Below, piece after piece: positions 17,204 through 27,155 of a stretch of 64,000 nucleotides of DNA. Both the position numbers and the translations under genes were made by a program. The notes beneath the pieces are model-generated. The model did not search any database. It saw only the letters and a program-made list of their open reading frames with translations, and was not told the DNA's origin. The first letter of the stretch is position 1. Each line of letters opens with the position of its first letter. Source of the DNA: Rhodoplanes sp. Z2-YC6860 (GTDB lineage: Bacteria > Pseudomonadota > Alphaproteobacteria > Rhizobiales > Xanthobacteraceae); contig NZ_CP007440.1 of assembly GCF_001579845.1 (NCBI RefSeq), positions 2,670,001 through 2,734,000 on the forward strand, written 5' to 3'.

Positions 17204-18637
17204 GTGGCCAACAAGGATTTGCGGGACTGGATCGCGAGTGTCGAAAAGACCGGCGAACTGAAGGTGATCAAAGGCGCCGAGACCAAGGAAGAGATCGGCG
17301 GCTTTGTCGACATCTATATGCGCAAGATGGGTCAGCCCGCGGTGATGTTCGACGAGATTCCGGGCTATCCGAAGGGCCATCGCGTCGTCGCCAACATCCT
17401 GACGTCGGTTCCGCGCATCAATCTCGCGCTCGGTTTGCCGCCGGAAACCTCCGAGATGGAGCTGACCCAGTGGTGGCGGCGCTACTTCAAGGACGCGCCA
17501 TCGCATCCGACCAAAGCGGTGAACGGCGGCCCGCTGCTCGACAACGTGCTCGAAGGGCCGAACGTCAACATCCAGAAAATTCCGACGCCGGTCTGGCACG
17601 AGCTCGACGGTGGGCCGTTCATCGGCACCGCCTGCCTCGTGGTGATGAAGGATCCGGACTCCGGCTGGGTGAACTACGGCACCTACCGCGTGCAGTCGCA
17701 CGAGCCGAACGTCGCTTCGGTCATGATGTCGCCCGGCAAGCACGGCCTCGTCATCATGCGGAAATACCACGAGCGCGGGCAGAAGTGCCCGGTCGCCGTG
17801 ATCGCCGGCATGCATCCGTCGATGGTAATGCTCGGCGGCATCGAGATTCCCTACGGCAAGAACGAGCTCGAGGCCGCCGGCGGCATCCTCGGCGAGCCTG
17901 TAGAGGTGATCAACATGCCGAAGACCGGCCTGCCGGTGCCGGCCAATTGCGAAATCGCTTTCGAGGGCTTCATCGGCCCTGACGACAAGATCAAGGAAGG
18001 CCCGCTCGGCGAGTGGACCGGCTATTACGCCAGCGGCAGCGATCTCGAGCCCGCCATCCGCATCGAGACGCTGATGTACCGCGACAACCCCATCCTGATG
18101 GGCGCGATCCCGGCGGTGCCGCCGAACGACAACACGTTCTACTTCGGCGCCTACCGCGCCGGCGCGATCTGGAACCAGCTCGAAGCCGCCGGCATCCCGG
18201 AGGTGAAAGGCGTGTGGACGCACCAAGCCGGCGGCAGCCGTTTCATGATGGTCGTTTCGATCAAGACACTTTATGGCGGGCATTCCAAGCAGGCCGCCAT
18301 GGTGGCGGCGCACTGCCATGCCGGCGCCTACAACAACCGCTGGACCATCGTGGTGGACGACGACATCGACCCCACGAACTTCGACGACGTGGTGTGGGCG
18401 ATGTGCACGCGCTGCGATCCGCGCGACCAGGTCGACATCATCGACGGTGGCTGGTCTTCGGCGCTCGATCCGATGTGCTACGACACCCAGGATGACCGCC
18501 GCAATTCGCGCGTGATCATCGACGCCTGCATTCCGTTCCGGCGCAAGAAGACCTTCCCCAAGGTCGCGCGCTCCAGCAGGGCGCTCGACGATCGCATGCG
18601 TGCGAAATGGGCGAAGGATCTGCCGAAGGGGTTCTAG
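17204..18637 (+). CDS. UbiD-family decarboxylase
   Basis: A 477-residue prenylated-FMN-dependent decarboxylase. Family marks include LRDWIASVEKTGEL at the N-terminus, VNYGTYRVQ (prFMN and arginine region), GPLGEWTGYYASG with the catalytic glutamate, and DPRDQVDIIDGGWSSALDP near the end. UbiD enzymes reversibly decarboxylate aromatic, heteroaromatic and unsaturated acids. They need prFMN made by UbiX, which is not in this window. GTG at 17204 has AAGGAG seven bases upstream. The gene shares a CTAG stop with the convergent amidohydrolase. Confidence 0.92.
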   Translation: MANKDLRDWIASVEKTGELKVIKGAETKEEIGGFVDIYMRKMGQPAVMFDEIPGYPKGHRVVANILTSVPRINLALGLPPETSEMELTQWWRRYFKDAPSHPTKAVNGGPLLDNVLEGPNVNIQKIPTPVWHELDGGPFIGTACLVVMKDPDSGWVNYGTYRVQSHEPNVASVMMSPGKHGLVIMRKYHERGQKCPVAVIAGMHPSMVMLGGIEIPYGKNELEAAGGILGEPVEVINMPKTGLPVPANCEIAFEGFIGPDDKIKEGPLGEWTGYYASGSDLEPAIRIETLMYRDNPILMGAIPAVPPNDNTFYFGAYRAGAIWNQLEAAGIPEVKGVWTHQAGGSRFMMVVSIKTLYGGHSKQAAMVAAHCHAGAYNNRWTIVVDDDIDPTNFDDVVWAMCTRCDPRDQVDIIDGGWSSALDPMCYDTQDDRRNSRVIIDACIPFRRKKTFPKVARSSRALDDRMRAKWAKDLPKGF

Positions 18638-20091
18638 AAGCGCGACGCGTTCCAAAATCCATCGCGCAGCTTCGTCATTCCCTGCAACGATCCGCGCTGG
18701 ATGGTTTGACGATACAAGCCAAAGGCGCGATCGAGGATCGCGCCCTCGTCGACCGTTGTCATTTTGCGATCCCGCATGACAATGCGGCCGCCGATGACCA
18801 CGTCGTTGACGTCGTTGCCCGAGCCGTTGGTGACCAACCGCATCGGAATCATGTCGGGCGGATAAAGATGCGGCTGACGCAAATCGATGGTGATCATGTC
18901 GGCCTTCTTGCCGACTTCAATGGAGCCGATTTCCTGTTCCAATCCCAGCGCGCGTGCGCCATCGATCGTCGCCATCTCCAGCGCTTTCCCCGGCGGTAGA
19001 ACGCGAGCGTCGCGGAATCGCACGCGCTGCAAAAGCATCGCCGCGCGCATGTCGAGAAACAGGTCGGCGGCATTCTTCGCGGGCGTGTCCGTTCCCAATC
19101 CGACCGCAATGCCGGCATCGAGCATTTCAATGACCGGACAATCGTGATTGATGACGCGATAGATGCGCGGTTGATGGCCGACGCTGGTGCCTGTTTCTTT
19201 GATGATCGCGATGGCGCGCGCGGGAAGATCGGTGCAGTGCGAGAGGATGGTGTCTGGGCCAAGCAAGCCCAGCTTCTCGTCATAGGCATACTCGACCGCA
19301 TTGCCATAAGCGTGCGTCCAGAACGGGACGTTGTGCTTCTTCATGAGGTGGCGGATGGCCTCCGCCTGACGATGCACCCACTGCTCCCGGTCCTCGGACC
19401 AGACCGGATCGTGAACGTTGCGATTGCCGAAACGTGAAAGCGCCGTGCAATACTCCACCAGACCGGAAGGATCGCGCGGCTCACCCAGAAGCTTGTCGCA
19501 GTTGTCGATGACGGTCTCGAATGCAATCTCCTGGTCGCTTTTCACGCCATCGTGCCAGCGTGAATAAAGACGAGGCCAAGGGGGACGCGCCGGACCAATT
19601 CCCAGCCGCGCGCGAATGCCGACTTGAGCCAGTCCTCGCGCTGCGAGGCGAGTGAACACGGGGTCGTCGGTGCGTGTGCCGTTCCCGCCGATCATGGAGA
19701 ACATGAAGGTGGTGCCGAACTTCACGCGGTCGAGCGCGCACATCTGCGCTTCGACCAGCCACCATTCCTCATCGGTCAGTTGACTTAGGATCCGTTCGTA
19801 AAGGTCCCGAATTCCGGCGTTGTCGAGTCCTTCGCCGAGCGACTTCATGATGCTCCAGCCGACGTAGCCGTGCAGATCGATGAGGCCGGGCAGGATGGCC
19901 TTGTGCGCGCAGTCGAGAATCTCGGCGAACTTGTATTTTTCCTGAAGCTCCGTCGCGTCGCCGATTTCCAGGATGCGGCCATCGGCAACCGCGACTGAAG
20001 AGCGATCGAGCACCCGGCGTTCCGGATCGACAGTGACGATCGTCCCGTTGGTGAGGATGAGGTCCGCTTGACGTTCGCCCGTTTCCGTCAT
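18634..20091 (-). CDS. Amidohydrolase-family protein with atypical HxH motif
   Basis: A 485-residue cytosolic protein of the TrzN/AtzA/guanine deaminase branch. It begins with the urease-like strand (ADLILTNGTIVTVDPERR). The usual metal pair is altered: the segment is DLHGYVG, so H74 is kept and Y76 replaces the second His. Later metal residues are present in WTHAYGN, SHCTDLP and GLGTDTPAKN, the last holding the catalytic Asp. It may bind one metal through fewer ligands, or have lost activity. ATG at 20091 has GGGA at good spacing; ATG at 20097 is the alternative. The gene ends in a shared CTAG with ubiD. Confidence 0.83.
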   Translation of the reverse strand: MTETGERQADLILTNGTIVTVDPERRVLDRSSVAVADGRILEIGDATELQEKYKFAEILDCAHKAILPGLIDLHGYVGWSIMKSLGEGLDNAGIRDLYERILSQLTDEEWWLVEAQMCALDRVKFGTTFMFSMIGGNGTRTDDPVFTRLAARGLAQVGIRARLGIGPARPPWPRLYSRWHDGVKSDQEIAFETVIDNCDKLLGEPRDPSGLVEYCTALSRFGNRNVHDPVWSEDREQWVHRQAEAIRHLMKKHNVPFWTHAYGNAVEYAYDEKLGLLGPDTILSHCTDLPARAIAIIKETGTSVGHQPRIYRVINHDCPVIEMLDAGIAVGLGTDTPAKNAADLFLDMRAAMLLQRVRFRDARVLPPGKALEMATIDGARALGLEQEIGSIEVGKKADMITIDLRQPHLYPPDMIPMRLVTNGSGNDVNDVVIGGRIVMRDRKMTTVDEGAILDRAFGLYRQTIQRGSLQGMTKLRDGFWNASRF

Positions 20092-20230
20092 GGTCATTCC
20101 CGCAAAAACTCGTTCAACAATTGGGCAGGCCAAAAAAAGATTGTCAACCAACTGCACAAGGTGAGCGGGTTTTGCTTCGATGACGAAGAAAGACCGTGTC
20201 CTGGACGACGATCTTGAAGGAAAACGGCTT

Positions 20231-21190
20231 ATGAAACTTCTGATCCGGACGCTTCGTGCGTTTGCCATCACAGCATCTGTCGTCGCCGTTTCCACGCCGG
20301 CTTTTTCTGCCAGGCTCGTTCGCTTGATCGTGCCAGTGCCCGCTGGCGCCAGCACCGACTTCATCGCCCGGCTGATGGCTGCACAGATCGGCTTGGAAGG
20401 CGTCGACACCGTCGTTGAAAACCGCCCCGGCGCGAGCGGCATGATCGGCACTGAATTCGTGTCTCGCCAGCCGCACGACGGCAACACGATCCTGGTCACG
20501 CCGGGAACATATCTGATCGACGCCCAGATCCGAAAAGCCAAGTATCATCCGGTCAACGATTTCGAGCCGCTGTGCTCGCTCGCTGCGTCGCCTTCGGTTC
20601 TTATGGTCCCCAGCTCGTCGCCTTATCGCACGCTTGCGGATTTTCTGAGCGATGCCGCGGCGCGCCCCGAACAATTGTCTGTCGCTGCGCTCGGGCCGAA
20701 TTCGGCGTCCCAGCTCGGTTTGATGACGCTGGCGCGGGAATCGAACACCCGGCTGACCTTTGTTCCTTTTCCGGGGAGCGCGCCGGCCGTGACCGCGGTG
20801 CTGGGGAGCCATGTGACCGCGGCGATCGCAGGTTATTCGGTCGCTTCGGAAGCGATCAAAAGCGGCCACCTTCGCGCGCTTGCCGTCGCCGCCGACAGCC
20901 GGGCGGCTCCCCTGCCGGAGGTGCCGACATTTGCCGAAAGCGGATTTCCAACAGTCCGGTTGGACAACTGGTTTGGCGCGGTCGTGCCGGCCAAGACCCC
21001 GGCCGACACGACCAATCAGCTGATCGGCTGGCTCACAAAGGCCATTGGCACTCCGGAGGTGAAACAGAAGCTGGAGCTCCAGGGCCTCTATCCCGAACTG
21101 GCTTGCGGTTCGGATTTCGCCCAGCTGATCCGACGCCGGTACGAGGAATATGGCGAAGCGATCAAGCAGGCCGGATTGAAAAGCGAATAG
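20231..21190 (+). CDS. Bug/TctC-type solute-binding protein
   Basis: A 319-residue periplasmic protein of the tripartite tricarboxylate transporter receptor family. A signal peptide ending near PAFSA precedes the characteristic start LIVPVPAGASTDFIARLMA, followed by VENRPGASGMIG and the ATP-independent binding-cleft pattern. Bug proteins bind carboxylates and related acids with a TctAB permease; none is nearby, so it may be an orphan receptor or sensor. The ATG at 20231 is chosen over an upstream ATG at 20180 because the latter adds only a charged tail before the signal. Confidence 0.85.
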   Translation: MKLLIRTLRAFAITASVVAVSTPAFSARLVRLIVPVPAGASTDFIARLMAAQIGLEGVDTVVENRPGASGMIGTEFVSRQPHDGNTILVTPGTYLIDAQIRKAKYHPVNDFEPLCSLAASPSVLMVPSSSPYRTLADFLSDAAARPEQLSVAALGPNSASQLGLMTLARESNTRLTFVPFPGSAPAVTAVLGSHVTAAIAGYSVASEAIKSGHLRALAVAADSRAAPLPEVPTFAESGFPTVRLDNWFGAVVPAKTPADTTNQLIGWLTKAIGTPEVKQKLELQGLYPELACGSDFAQLIRRRYEEYGEAIKQAGLKSE

Positions 21191-21229
21191 CAGGACGCCG
21201 CCGACGGCCGTGGCCGCAGTTGCGTATGA

Positions 21230-22015
21230 CTATCCGCCGCCAAAGTGCTGCTGCTCGCGGCGCGTCGCCCAGTGGGTGAAGCGCCGCTCCAGCAGCGCGA
21301 AGATCACATAGGTCGCAATGCCCATCGCGGCGATCACGAACACGCCGGCGAACATCAGGGGCACGCGGAACTGCGACGCCGACTGGATCATCAGATAGCC
21401 GATGCCGTCGTTCGACGCGATGGTTTCCGAGATCACCGCGCCGACGAAAGCGAGCGTGATCGCGACCTTCAGCGATGCGAAGAAGTAGGGCATGGTCCGC
21501 GGCAGACCGACCTTGCGCAGAATGTCGAGCGGCGTCGCGCCGAGCGAGCGCAGCACGTCCTCGAGTTCGGGCTCCACGGTGGCAAGTCCGGTCGCCACAT
21601 TCACGGCGATCGGAAAGAACGACAGCAGGAACGCTGTGGTGATGGCCGGCGGCTGGCCGATGCCCATCCACACCACGAGGATCGGCACCACCGCGGCCTT
21701 CGGCACCGAATTGATGCCGACGAGCAGCGGATAAAGCCCCGCATAGGCCAAGCGGAACGAGCCGATGATGACGCCGAGCAGACCGCCAATCACGATGCCG
21801 AGCGCGAAGCCGATCATCGTGCTCGACAGTGTGTAGAGCGCGTGCTCCATGATCGGGCCGCGGTATTGCAGGAAAGCCTCGTAGATCGCGACCGGCGAGG
21901 GCAGGATGAACGGCCGGATCCCGAAGGCCACGACCACCACCTGCCATACGATCAGCAGTCCGGCGATCACCAGCCAGGGCATCGCCAGTTCGAGACGGCG
22001 GCGGTTCTGCGTCAT
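21230..22015 (-). CDS. ABC transporter permease (Ssu/Tau type), no adjacent ATPase
   Basis: A 261-residue inner-membrane permease with about six helices. The EAA-type loop is LRSLGATPLDILRKVGLPRTM. It is the last gene of a minus-strand run and follows the binding protein by 36 bases. An ATPase gene of the same family is missing from this run, unlike the importer at 13.5-16.1 kb. It may borrow that ATPase or one elsewhere. Confidence 0.9.
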   Translation of the reverse strand: MTQNRRRLELAMPWLVIAGLLIVWQVVVVAFGIRPFILPSPVAIYEAFLQYRGPIMEHALYTLSSTMIGFALGIVIGGLLGVIIGSFRLAYAGLYPLLVGINSVPKAAVVPILVVWMGIGQPPAITTAFLLSFFPIAVNVATGLATVEPELEDVLRSLGATPLDILRKVGLPRTMPYFFASLKVAITLAFVGAVISETIASNDGIGYLMIQSASQFRVPLMFAGVFVIAAMGIATYVIFALLERRFTHWATRREQQHFGGG

Positions 22016-22051
22016 GTCCTGGTCATCGTGGGAGGCCGCGCCGCGAAACGA

Positions 22052-23101
22052 TCAAGCAAACTTGCGGTCGGCGGCGGGCGGCAGGAAGCGGCCGTCGTAG
22101 ATATCGGCGACGGTGATCGGCTTCGTGAACTTCAACCCGTCGGCCAGCACCACGAGACCGTCGGTGAGCCGCTTCTCGTCGATGTACCCGATGCCGTTCT
22201 GCTTCACCTCGGGCGTCTTGATCAGGCGATCCAGCACCCAGGAGATGCGCGGCACCTCGACTTCGCTGCGCAGAAGCTTGTCGCGCTTCGTCACCGCGGC
22301 AATGGCGGCCTTACGGTCGCGGTCGGCCGCGACCCAGGCCCTGGCGCAGCCGAGCGCCATGCGCTTCACCAAGTCCGGATTCTTCTCGATCATCTCGCGG
22401 CTTGCGATCAGCGAATTGCCCGGGAAGTTGAAGCCGAAATCCTTGAAGTAGAGCAGGTTGATGTCTTCGATCTTCACGCCGTTGTCGACCAGATTGAACA
22501 ACGCCGTGTAGTCGAACGCGATGGTGGCGTCGACGTCGCCCTTCATCAGCATGGTCTCGCGGAGCTTCACATCCAGGTTCATGCGGGTGAAGGAGGCGGG
22601 ATCGATGTGGTTGCGCGCGAGCAGGGCCGGCAGGATCTTCGAGCCGGCGTCGGATGCGCTGGTGCCGAGCTTGACGCCGGCGAGATCCTTCAACGATTTG
22701 ATCGGCTTCCTCTTCCAGCTCATGATCACGGCCGGGAACACGTCGAAGACCGTCATCACGATCTTCGGCGCGGCTTCCGGATTGCGGCCGGCGAATTCGG
22801 CGACCGCGCTCGCGTCGGCGAGGCCGAACTGATAGCTGCCGTTGGCGACGCGGGTCAGTGTGTCGGCCGAGCCTGCCGATCCGTCCGAGGTGACGTCGAG
22901 CCGGAGGTCGCGGAAGATGCCGTTCTCGGCGGCCAGGAACATCGGCGCGTTGCCGCCGTAGATGCGGAATTCAAGGCTGAGTTTCACCGCATCGGCGGCC
23001 TGTGCGTTGGCGATCGCCGGCATTGCGATCAATCCCGCGGCGGCACCCGCTCCCGATTTAAGCAGCGAACGCCGGGTCAGCGCGGTTTTCGACAAAGCCA
23101 T
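22052..23101 (-). CDS. NMT1/SsuA-type ABC substrate-binding protein
   Basis: A 349-residue periplasmic binding protein with a twin-arginine-like signal (LTRRSLLKSGAGAAAG) and an Ala-Asn-Ala cleavage site. It has the family pattern APMFLAAENGIFRDLRLDV and the DVDATIAFDYTALF cleft segment. ATG at 23101 has AGGAG seven bases upstream. It is followed by the permease and preceded, 111 bases away, by a molybdenum hydroxylase operon on the same strand. Uptake and hydroxylation of the same compound is the simplest reading (inference). Confidence 0.87.
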   Translation of the reverse strand: MALSKTALTRRSLLKSGAGAAAGLIAMPAIANAQAADAVKLSLEFRIYGGNAPMFLAAENGIFRDLRLDVTSDGSAGSADTLTRVANGSYQFGLADASAVAEFAGRNPEAAPKIVMTVFDVFPAVIMSWKRKPIKSLKDLAGVKLGTSASDAGSKILPALLARNHIDPASFTRMNLDVKLRETMLMKGDVDATIAFDYTALFNLVDNGVKIEDINLLYFKDFGFNFPGNSLIASREMIEKNPDLVKRMALGCARAWVAADRDRKAAIAAVTKRDKLLRSEVEVPRISWVLDRLIKTPEVKQNGIGYIDEKRLTDGLVVLADGLKFTKPITVADIYDGRFLPPAADRKFA

Positions 23102-23212
23102 GGCCCAACTCCTGTGAGATGCCACGGTTGTCCCGCGCACAGCGGGAACAACCTCGCAGTCAAATGTTCGATCTTCGTTGTCGTGCAGTATCCGTGCCAG
23201 CGAGGCGCCAGC

Positions 23213-23694
<482 letters not shown>

Positions 23695-23698
<4 letters not shown>

Positions 23699-24528
23699 TG
23701 CGCCCGCATGTTCCTTGCGGCATGCAGCACGTTCGCGGTGTGCATCCGCTTCTGATAGTCGTCGAGTTCGCCGAAGTACGTGTTGAGGTCGGCCTTGATC
23801 GCGGCGCGAATGTCGTTCTCGGTGCTGTTCGGAATTTCCAGTTGTTTTGCAGTCGCGACCAGCGGTTTAGGCCGAGGGCCGGCGGCGCCGAGCACCGCGC
23901 GGACGTGGGTGTCGTTGGCTTCGGCGACGACGACCGCGAGCGACTGTGCGAACGCGCCACTCTTGCGCGCCACCTTGGAAAATCCCCAGCGGAACGACCG
24001 CGGCGGCGCGGGGATGTCGAAGCCCATGATGATGTCGCCCGCTTCGAGCGTCGTTTCATATTGTCCTTGAAGGAAATCGTCGACGTTCTGCACCCGCACG
24101 CCATTGCGCCCGACGATGCGCACCGTCGCACCGAGTGCCGAAAGGCACACCGGCCAGTCGGCGGCGGGATCGGCGAGCGCGAGGCTGCCTCCGATCGTGC
24201 CGTGGTTGCGCACCGCGCGATAGGAAATCTGGCCGGCGATGGCGCGCATCAGACCATTGAAGACGTCCGGCGTCTCGCCGTCCTCGATCGCGGCATGCGT
24301 AGTCAGCGCACCGAGCCAGACGCTATCCGGCGTGCGCGTCACGATCTTGAGATCATCGAGGCGGCTGATGTCGACCAGAAGATCCGGCAGCGCCACGCGC
24401 AACGCCAGCATCGGCATCAGCGACTGGCCGCCGGCAATCGCCGCGGTGGTCGCGCCGCGGCGGCCGAGCGCCACGCTCGCCTCGGCGACGGTCTTCGGCC
24501 GCATGTATTCGAACGGAGCGGGCTTCAT
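23695..24528 (-). CDS. Molybdenum hydroxylase FAD-binding subunit (CoxM-like)
   Basis: A 277-residue FAD subunit. The two flavin motifs are visible as AIAGGQSLMPMLALR (about residues 33-47) and TIGGSLALADPAADWP (about 110-125). It overlaps the large subunit upstream and the 2Fe-2S subunit downstream, each by ATGA, so the three are translated together. It may also serve the orphan large subunit at 11-13.3 kb (inference). Confidence 0.92.
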
Positions 24529-26900
24529 GCGCGGCGGCCCATGTTCAGCGGGTCGAAGTCGCGCCGCGCGCGCTCGACCGCTTCCGAGACCCGGCGCGGC
24601 GTCAGCGGCGTCTCGTTGAAGCTTGCGCCGATGTGACGGAACGCGTCGGCCACGGCGTTGGCGAGCGCGGCCGGCGGCGCGATCGCGCCGCCTTCGCCGA
24701 GTCCTTTGACGCCATATTCGGTGACAAAAGCCGGCGTGATCAGATGCGCAACCCGGACGGTGGGAATTTCCGGCGCGCAGGGCACCATGTAATCGCCGAA
24801 CGTGGTGGCGAGCGGCTGGCCCTGCTCATCGTAAGGGATTTCCTCGTAGAGCGCGGTGCCGATGCCTTGGGCGATGCCGCCCTGCACCTGGCCGTCGACG
24901 ATGAGGGGATTGATCATGGTGCCGCAGTCTTCGGAGACCGCGTAGTCGAGGATTTCAATCGCGCCGGTGTCGGGCTCGACCGCGACCACCACGGCGTGGG
25001 TGCCGTAGGCGAACACGCCGCTGGTCTCGGTTGGCTCATAGGTGGAGGTGGCATCGAGCAGCGGATCCATGCCGGACGGCAGGTGCTCCTGACGGACATT
25101 GGCCGCATAGGCGATCTCAGCAAAATCAACGCTGCCGTTGGGGCCGTGGACCGCGGCACCCTCCAGGCGGGTGTTCGCAATGTCGGTCTGCAGGAGATGC
25201 GCGCCGATGCGCCGGATTTTCTCGGCGAGGATGCGGCAGGTCCGCGCCGTTGCCCCGCCGGCAAACACGATCGAGCGCGATCCGAACGTGCCGAAGCCGA
25301 ACGGCGCCGTGGCGGTGTCGCCGTAGCGCACCTGGATTTGCGACGGGTCGAGCGCCAGTTCATGCGCCGCGATCTGCGACAGCGTGGTCTCGTGGCCCTG
25401 GCCGTGATTCTGCACGCCGACATGCAGCATCACCGAGCCGTCGGGCAGCATGCGCACGTTGGCAGACTCGTAGCCCGGCACCACGCGCGACTTGCGCTTC
25501 ACCCACTCGATCTGACCGTGGCCGCTCTGTTCGGTGTAGAAGGCGAAGCCCAGCCCGATGGCGCGGCCGTCCGGCTCGCCTTTCTTCTGGCGCTCGCGGA
25601 TCGCTTCCATGCCGACCATCTCGCGCGCGGTGTCGAGCGAGACGATGTAGTCGCCGGTGTCGAGCCGCATGCCGGCCGCGGTCTGGTACGGCAATTCACT
25701 CGCGGTGACGATGTTCTGCCGCCGCAGGTCGAACGGCTCGCGGCCAAGCTCGCGCGCCACCTCGTCGACCAGCCGCTCGATGGCGAAACAGGCGCCCGGC
25801 CGCGCCACGCCGCGATAGGGGCCCATCGGCGCCTTGTTGGTCGCAACCGTATAGGTCTTCAGGTTGAGATGGCGGATGCGGTAGGGCCCGGTGAGATTGC
25901 GCGACGCCATGCTCGCTTCCATGAACGAGCCCGTTGGCCACAGCGAATAGGCGCCGGCGTCGATATAGACGTCGCCTTCGACGCCGAGCAGCGTGCCGTC
26001 GCGATCCGCCGAGATGGTGAGATCGTAGAAGTGATCGCGGCAATGCACCGAAGCCAGGAGGTGCTCGCGTCGGTCCTCGATCCAGCGCACCGGGTGGCCG
26101 ACCTTCATGGCGATGGAGGCGACCGCGATGTCTTCCGGCATCAGGCGGTTCTTGCCGCCGAACCCGCCGCCGACATCGGGCGCGATGATGCGAAGCTTGT
26201 TCTCGGGCAGGCCCAGCGCCTGCGACAGCCCGAGACGGATGACGTGGCCGCCCTGGGTCGACAGATGCACCACAAGCTCGTTGTTGCGGTGGTCCCAGTA
26301 GGCGAGGCAGCCGCGGCATTCGAGCGACACCGTGGCTTGCCGGTTCATGCGGAACTTGCGTCGCAACCGGATCGGCGCGCTGGCCAGGAACGCGGCATCG
26401 CCCCCGCTCACGGTGCTGGTGATGTAGGCGTTGTCGGCCCAGGCGTCGAACAGCCGCGGGCTCTTGGGCATCATCGCCTCGACGCAATCGACCACCGCCG
26501 GCAGTTCGTCGAGTTCGACGCCGACCTTGTCGGCGAGGTCTTCGGCCTCGGCCCGTGTCGGCTTGAGGCAGGCCGCGATCGGCTGCCCGGCATAGCGCAC
26601 GCGATCGTCGGCTAGCGCCGGGTAAGGGCTGTGGCGATGCGCCGCGAGTTCGGGGCCGGCTTCCAGAATGTTGAGCGGGCCGAGATCAGCCAGCGTGAAG
26701 ACATTGCCGGCTTCACCGTCGGGCTTGGTGATCTGGCGGACGGTGGCATGCGCCATCTGGCTGCGGACGAAGGCCACGTCCTGCATGCCCGGCATGCGGA
26801 TGTCGGCAATGAACATGCCGTGGCCGAGCAGATGGCGGGCGTCCTCTTTGCGCAAAAGGCTCGCGCCGATCCACCCCTCTGAGGGCGAATGACCCGCCAT
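24525..26900 (-). CDS. Molybdenum hydroxylase large subunit (CoxL/XdhB-like)
   Basis: A 791-residue molybdopterin-binding subunit. Visible marks are LLRKEDARHLLGHGMFIADI, the molybdopterin loop APDVGGGFGGKNRLMPED, the GPYRGVARPGACFAIE segment and GVKGLGEGGAIAPPAAL with the catalytic Glu. The CO-dehydrogenase AYRCSFR loop is not present, so this is an aldehyde, purine or heteroaromatic hydroxylase type. ATG at 26900 is chosen: it gives the normal family N-terminus, and the longer frame adds unrelated sequence. It heads a minus-strand operon of hydroxylase and transporter genes. Confidence 0.92.
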   Translation of the reverse strand: MAGHSPSEGWIGASLLRKEDARHLLGHGMFIADIRMPGMQDVAFVRSQMAHATVRQITKPDGEAGNVFTLADLGPLNILEAGPELAAHRHSPYPALADDRVRYAGQPIAACLKPTRAEAEDLADKVGVELDELPAVVDCVEAMMPKSPRLFDAWADNAYITSTVSGGDAAFLASAPIRLRRKFRMNRQATVSLECRGCLAYWDHRNNELVVHLSTQGGHVIRLGLSQALGLPENKLRIIAPDVGGGFGGKNRLMPEDIAVASIAMKVGHPVRWIEDRREHLLASVHCRDHFYDLTISADRDGTLLGVEGDVYIDAGAYSLWPTGSFMEASMASRNLTGPYRIRHLNLKTYTVATNKAPMGPYRGVARPGACFAIERLVDEVARELGREPFDLRRQNIVTASELPYQTAAGMRLDTGDYIVSLDTAREMVGMEAIRERQKKGEPDGRAIGLGFAFYTEQSGHGQIEWVKRKSRVVPGYESANVRMLPDGSVMLHVGVQNHGQGHETTLSQIAAHELALDPSQIQVRYGDTATAPFGFGTFGSRSIVFAGGATARTCRILAEKIRRIGAHLLQTDIANTRLEGAAVHGPNGSVDFAEIAYAANVRQEHLPSGMDPLLDATSTYEPTETSGVFAYGTHAVVVAVEPDTGAIEILDYAVSEDCGTMINPLIVDGQVQGGIAQGIGTALYEEIPYDEQGQPLATTFGDYMVPCAPEIPTVRVAHLITPAFVTEYGVKGLGEGGAIAPPAALANAVADAFRHIGASFNETPLTPRRVSEAVERARRDFDPLNMGRRA

Positions 26901-27155
26901 GTCTGTTGTTCTCTTCCCCGTTACGCCTTTACGAGCACCAATCCGATACCCGCCCGGACCGCAATTTGCACAGGCTTGGGCCCGGGCACAAGGCAGCTTT
27001 AGGCCGGTCTGGGCTGCGCCGAAGCCGCACGAAGCGATTGATTCCGCGACGATTTCAGGAACAGGTTGCGTCCCATTTGCCATATCTGTGGCTTAAAATC
27101 CGGCCCATCTGTGCTACCAAGCCCGCACCCTGAGGAGTTCTGATTTCTGTCCGGC

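Noticed and set aside
17036-18655. A 539-codon frame on the minus strand
   Set aside because: It lies opposite the UbiD gene and has only His/Arg/Val-rich, motif-free sequence, typical of an antisense shadow.
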